Origin: Xylaria sp. FL1777
Lineage: Eukaryota; Ascomycota; Sordariomycetes; Xylariales; Xylariaceae
Reading direction: 5' to 3'
Length of the DNA stretch: 23,684 nucleotides
Assembly (NCBI GenBank): GCA_022578965.1
Contig: MU400913.1
Coordinates: forward strand, 1 to 23,684
Shown here: positions 21,421 to 23,684 of the stretch, in pieces
How positions within the stretch are numbered: position 1 is the stretch's first letter
Layout: each line of letters starts with the position of its first letter
Position numbers and translations under genes: made by a program
The notes under the pieces: model-generated
Database searches by the model: none
What the model saw: only the letters and a program-made list of their open reading frames with translations
What the model was told of the DNA's origin: nothing

Positions 21421-22150
21421 ATAATTAAATCTAGTATTATATAAACATATGTTTTTTGCTTTAATGTTTGCAGTAAATAATGCTAAACAAAATATTTATA
21501 TACTAGTTAAAAAATCGGTTTATAGCTTGCTTTTATTATATAAAGATTAAATAGCTTAAAGAAATTCTAGTGTTTAATATTTAGCTAAATTAATTATAGT
21601 TAGTATTTATATTGTTACGTTTAAAATTATACGTTAAGACTTAAGTCTTTAAAAAGTAGTTTAATATATAAATAGTTTAAAAAGTTTTAACTATTATATA
21701 AAAAAATATTTAGCTATTAGCTTAGTATTAAAAATATTACTAATAGTTAAATAATTATTATATAACAAATATTTAGTAGTTTTTTTAATTTTTTAATTAT
21801 AAAGTTTCCGTAAGCTATTTTTATAAGCTTTTAAATTATAGTTGTTTTTAACGTTAAATAAATTTTTTTCGATTTAAGGTTTTTAAGTAAAGCGCTTTAT
21901 ACGCCTTAATAAATTTCCTAGAAATAATTTTCTGTTTATTTTTTAAAAGTTTTAGCAAACTTTTTTTAAAAGTAGTTTAATAGTTCATAAAAATATAAAT
22001 AGTTAGCATAATAAAATACTAGCTTAATATTTAGCTTAATTTTAGTTATATAGCTAAAATTAATCTTTTAGCCTTATATTTTAAAATTAATTTAAATATT
22101 TATTTGTTGTGCGCTTATTAAAACGTTTTTAGCTAAATTTTCGTATATAA

Positions 22151-22641
22151 AAATAACTAGCTTTAATTTTAAAAGCGTTATAAATAATTGTTCGTTTTTT
22201 TAAAACATAGTAAATTTAGCTAAATTATATAGTATATTTAATTTTATATTTAAGTTATATAAATTACTGTTTTGCTTTTATATAGCAGTATAATTAATAT
22301 ATTGCTTAATGTTTGTATAGCAATATAGTTAAAAAAGTAACAAAGTTGCTTGTTATCTTTTTTATTTCGTTTTTAGTACTAATAAACAAGTTAAAAGTTT
22401 AGTTTTTATACGTAAATAAATTAGATTTTCTTTTTTTTTTTTATACGTGCTTACTTTAGCTAATTAAAAAAAGTAAACTAAACAATATGTTTATACGTTA
22501 AAAAAAAACAAGCACAATATAAAAAACGAATTTTTTTTTAATAGGTTAAAATAAAAGTATGTTATATAACTTTATTATTACTTTAGCTAATTTATAGTTT
22601 GTTACAAGTAAGTTAAAAATGCAAATATAACTACTAATTAA
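22151..22641 (-). other. Leader region of the Copia-type element
   Basis: Lies between the 5' LTR (22642-22928, minus orientation) and the start of gag. The primer-binding site should lie just below 22642. The minus strand there reads TTAATTAGTAGTTATATTTG, in which no tRNA complement can be recognised after mutation. The gag N-terminus may begin inside this stretch. Confidence 0.45.
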
Positions 22642-22928
22642 TGTTAAATAAGCTTTATATAATTATACGTTTAATATATATATGCTAAAAGAAAGTATAA
22701 TAATTTTTATATTATAAGCTATTTATATTTTATATGTTTAAAAAAAAAAAAAGTTTATACAAAGCAAAAGTTCTTTTTTATGTGTAAGAACTTTGCTAGC
22801 ATATAAGCTAAGCTAACACTAAGATTACCTCAGTTTATATAATAGCTTTCGCACGAAGTGGTTTCTGTGCAAAACCTATTATACGTACTATATATAAAAG
22901 TTATAACTAATAACCAGTTATTTTAACA
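22642..22928 (-). repeat. LTR of the Copia-type element (its 5' LTR)
   Basis: Gap-free partner of 601-887, with intact TGTTA...TAACA termini. It keeps some C/G that the other copy has lost (for example CGCACGAAGTGG near 22851) and has lost some that the other keeps, so mutation was independent in the two copies. In element orientation it would carry the promoter, but no TATA element can be singled out in sequence this AT-rich. Confidence 0.93.
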
Positions 22929-22933
22929 AGTTT
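22929..22933. repeat. Target-site duplication of outer element, right copy
   Basis: AGTTT, identical to 596-600. It marks the right end of the outer insertion. Confidence 0.8.
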
Positions 22934-23684
22934 TATATTATATTAATTTTTAATTATTAAATTTATATTTGTTTTAAAGTAATTATAAATTTTAAAAAAT
23001 TAATTTTTTATATATGCTATATATATTTTTTTGTGTTAAGTTATAATTTTACTTATTTAAGTGTTTTTAATACTTAAATTATGTGTTTTTTATGTTTTTT
23101 TAGTATTTTAAAGTAAATTAAAATATTATTTAAATAAATAAATATAAACTTATTTAAAAACTGTTATAAAATTATTATTATTATGTATTAAAAGCTAGCT
23201 AATATATTTTATAGTTTTTATAGTATAATTATATACTTATATAATTTATATATTATTTATATAACAGTTTTTTATTTTTTTTTTTAACTATTTTAATAGT
23301 ATAATATTTATTGAAAATATTAACTGCTATAAACTATTTTGCTTAGCTAATGTTTTTTTTTATAATTATTAATAAAATAAAAAAGTATTTATTTATAATA
23401 ATAATTACGTTTAATAGTTAATAGTTAATTATTATTTGCTATACTGGTTTTTTTTTTTTATTAATTAGTTGTTTTTTATTTTTTATTTTAAGTATTAGCA
23501 CTATAAAGTATTTAATAAATAATTAAGATTTTTTTAAAAATCTTTTTGCTAGATTTTTTTAAATATATTTTTATAAAACGTTTATTTTATTTAAGCTTAT
23601 ATAGTATATTTAATAAAGCTTTAGTTAACATTTTTTTTTAATAAAAATATAATAATTTTATAAGCTATGTTTAAGAAGTTTTTT
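22934..23684. other. AT-rich right flank, no gene seen
   Basis: Very AT-rich with T runs and short TA repeats. No coding frame, RNA gene or bounded repeat was recognised. It should join directly to the left flank (ending at 600) if the nested insertions are removed. Confidence 0.6.

Larger units (their letters stand above)
17150..22150 (-). pseudogene. gag-pol: Degraded gag-pol polyprotein of the Ty1/Copia-type element
   Basis: A single minus-strand frame (first codon bases at positions such as 20630, 19793 and 18218) carries all domains over about 5 kb, or 1,660 codons. A fused gag-pol in one frame is typical of Copia. The domains in order are capsid-like gag (about 21420-20640), zinc-binding motif (20630-20586), protease (about 20290-20000), integrase (about 19800-19360), RT (about 18720-18010) and RNase H (about 17760-17200). 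The frame ends near 17150, after the NPADA.TK-like tail (read here as N-NLANAFIKK). Stops are TAA/TAG at former Gln/Trp sites. The exact start is not preserved; about 22150 is where the frame begins to look protein-like. Confidence 0.9.
601..22928 (-). mobile_element. Outer Ty1/Copia-type LTR retrotransposon, interrupted and RIP-degraded
   Basis: The element is bounded by 287-bp direct LTRs that begin TGTTA and end TAACA (TAATA in the mutated copy), with the target duplication AGTTT. Its coding strand is minus. The protein order gag, protease, integrase, RT, RNase H is diagnostic of Copia. Subtracting the Gypsy insertion (1434-16385) leaves about 7.4 kb, a normal full-length size. The coding strand is A-rich (T-rich as printed). 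Every domain carries stops and transition changes, so no product can be made. The family resembles widespread ascomycete Copia elements as I know them, but no database was consulted. Confidence 0.92.

Noticed and set aside
1..23684. Mitochondrial, apicoplast or low-GC bacterial DNA, suggested by the very low GC
   Set aside because: No rRNA, tRNA or organellar genes are present. The frames are riddled with TAA/TAG in retrotransposon polyproteins, and repeat copies differ by transitions only, which points to RIP in a fungal nuclear genome.

Overview
This window looks like a gene-free, extremely AT-rich block of a filamentous ascomycete genome, probably an AT-isochore or heterochromatin that has been through repeat-induced point mutation (RIP). 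I found no intact cellular gene, tRNA, rRNA or CRISPR array. Almost every long frame is full of TAA/TAG stops. When those stops are read as former Gln/Trp codons, and G:C to A:T transitions are allowed for, two different LTR retrotransposons can be recognised by protein motif and by structure. No species can be named from the sequence.

Layout. Positions 1-600 and 22929-23684 are decayed flanks. Between them lies an outer Ty1/Copia-type element (601-22928) on the minus strand. It has two 287-bp direct LTRs (601-887 and 22642-22928) and a perfect 5-bp target duplication, AGTTT. Its gag-pol frame can be followed in a single minus-strand frame from about 22150 down to about 17150: gag capsid, gag zinc-binding motif, aspartic protease, integrase, reverse transcriptase, RNase H. 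That is the Copia order.

A second element, Ty3/Gypsy type and on the plus strand (1434-16385), is inserted in the 3' noncoding part of the Copia element. It has 304-bp LTRs (1434-1737 and 16082-16385) and a polypurine tract (AAGGAAAAA) next to its 3' LTR. Removing it leaves a Copia element of about 7.4 kb, a normal size. The Gypsy element itself is about 15 kb, which is large. It holds a gag-like ORF1 with a CCHC knuckle (about 2881-6480), a pol frame with RT, RNase H, integrase and a C-terminal GPY/F-like module (about 6480-10560), a 2.8-kb stretch of unclear content, and an unrecognised third long frame, ORF3 (about 13340-15920), before the 3' LTR.

State of the elements. Each LTR pair differs at roughly 13% of positions. 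By hand count all but one of these differences are transitions and there are no indels. The RT and integrase acidic residues are converted (Asp to Asn, Glu to Lys) in both elements. Both are therefore dead. The most interesting part is the oversized Gypsy element with its unexplained ORF3 and long ORF1 extension.
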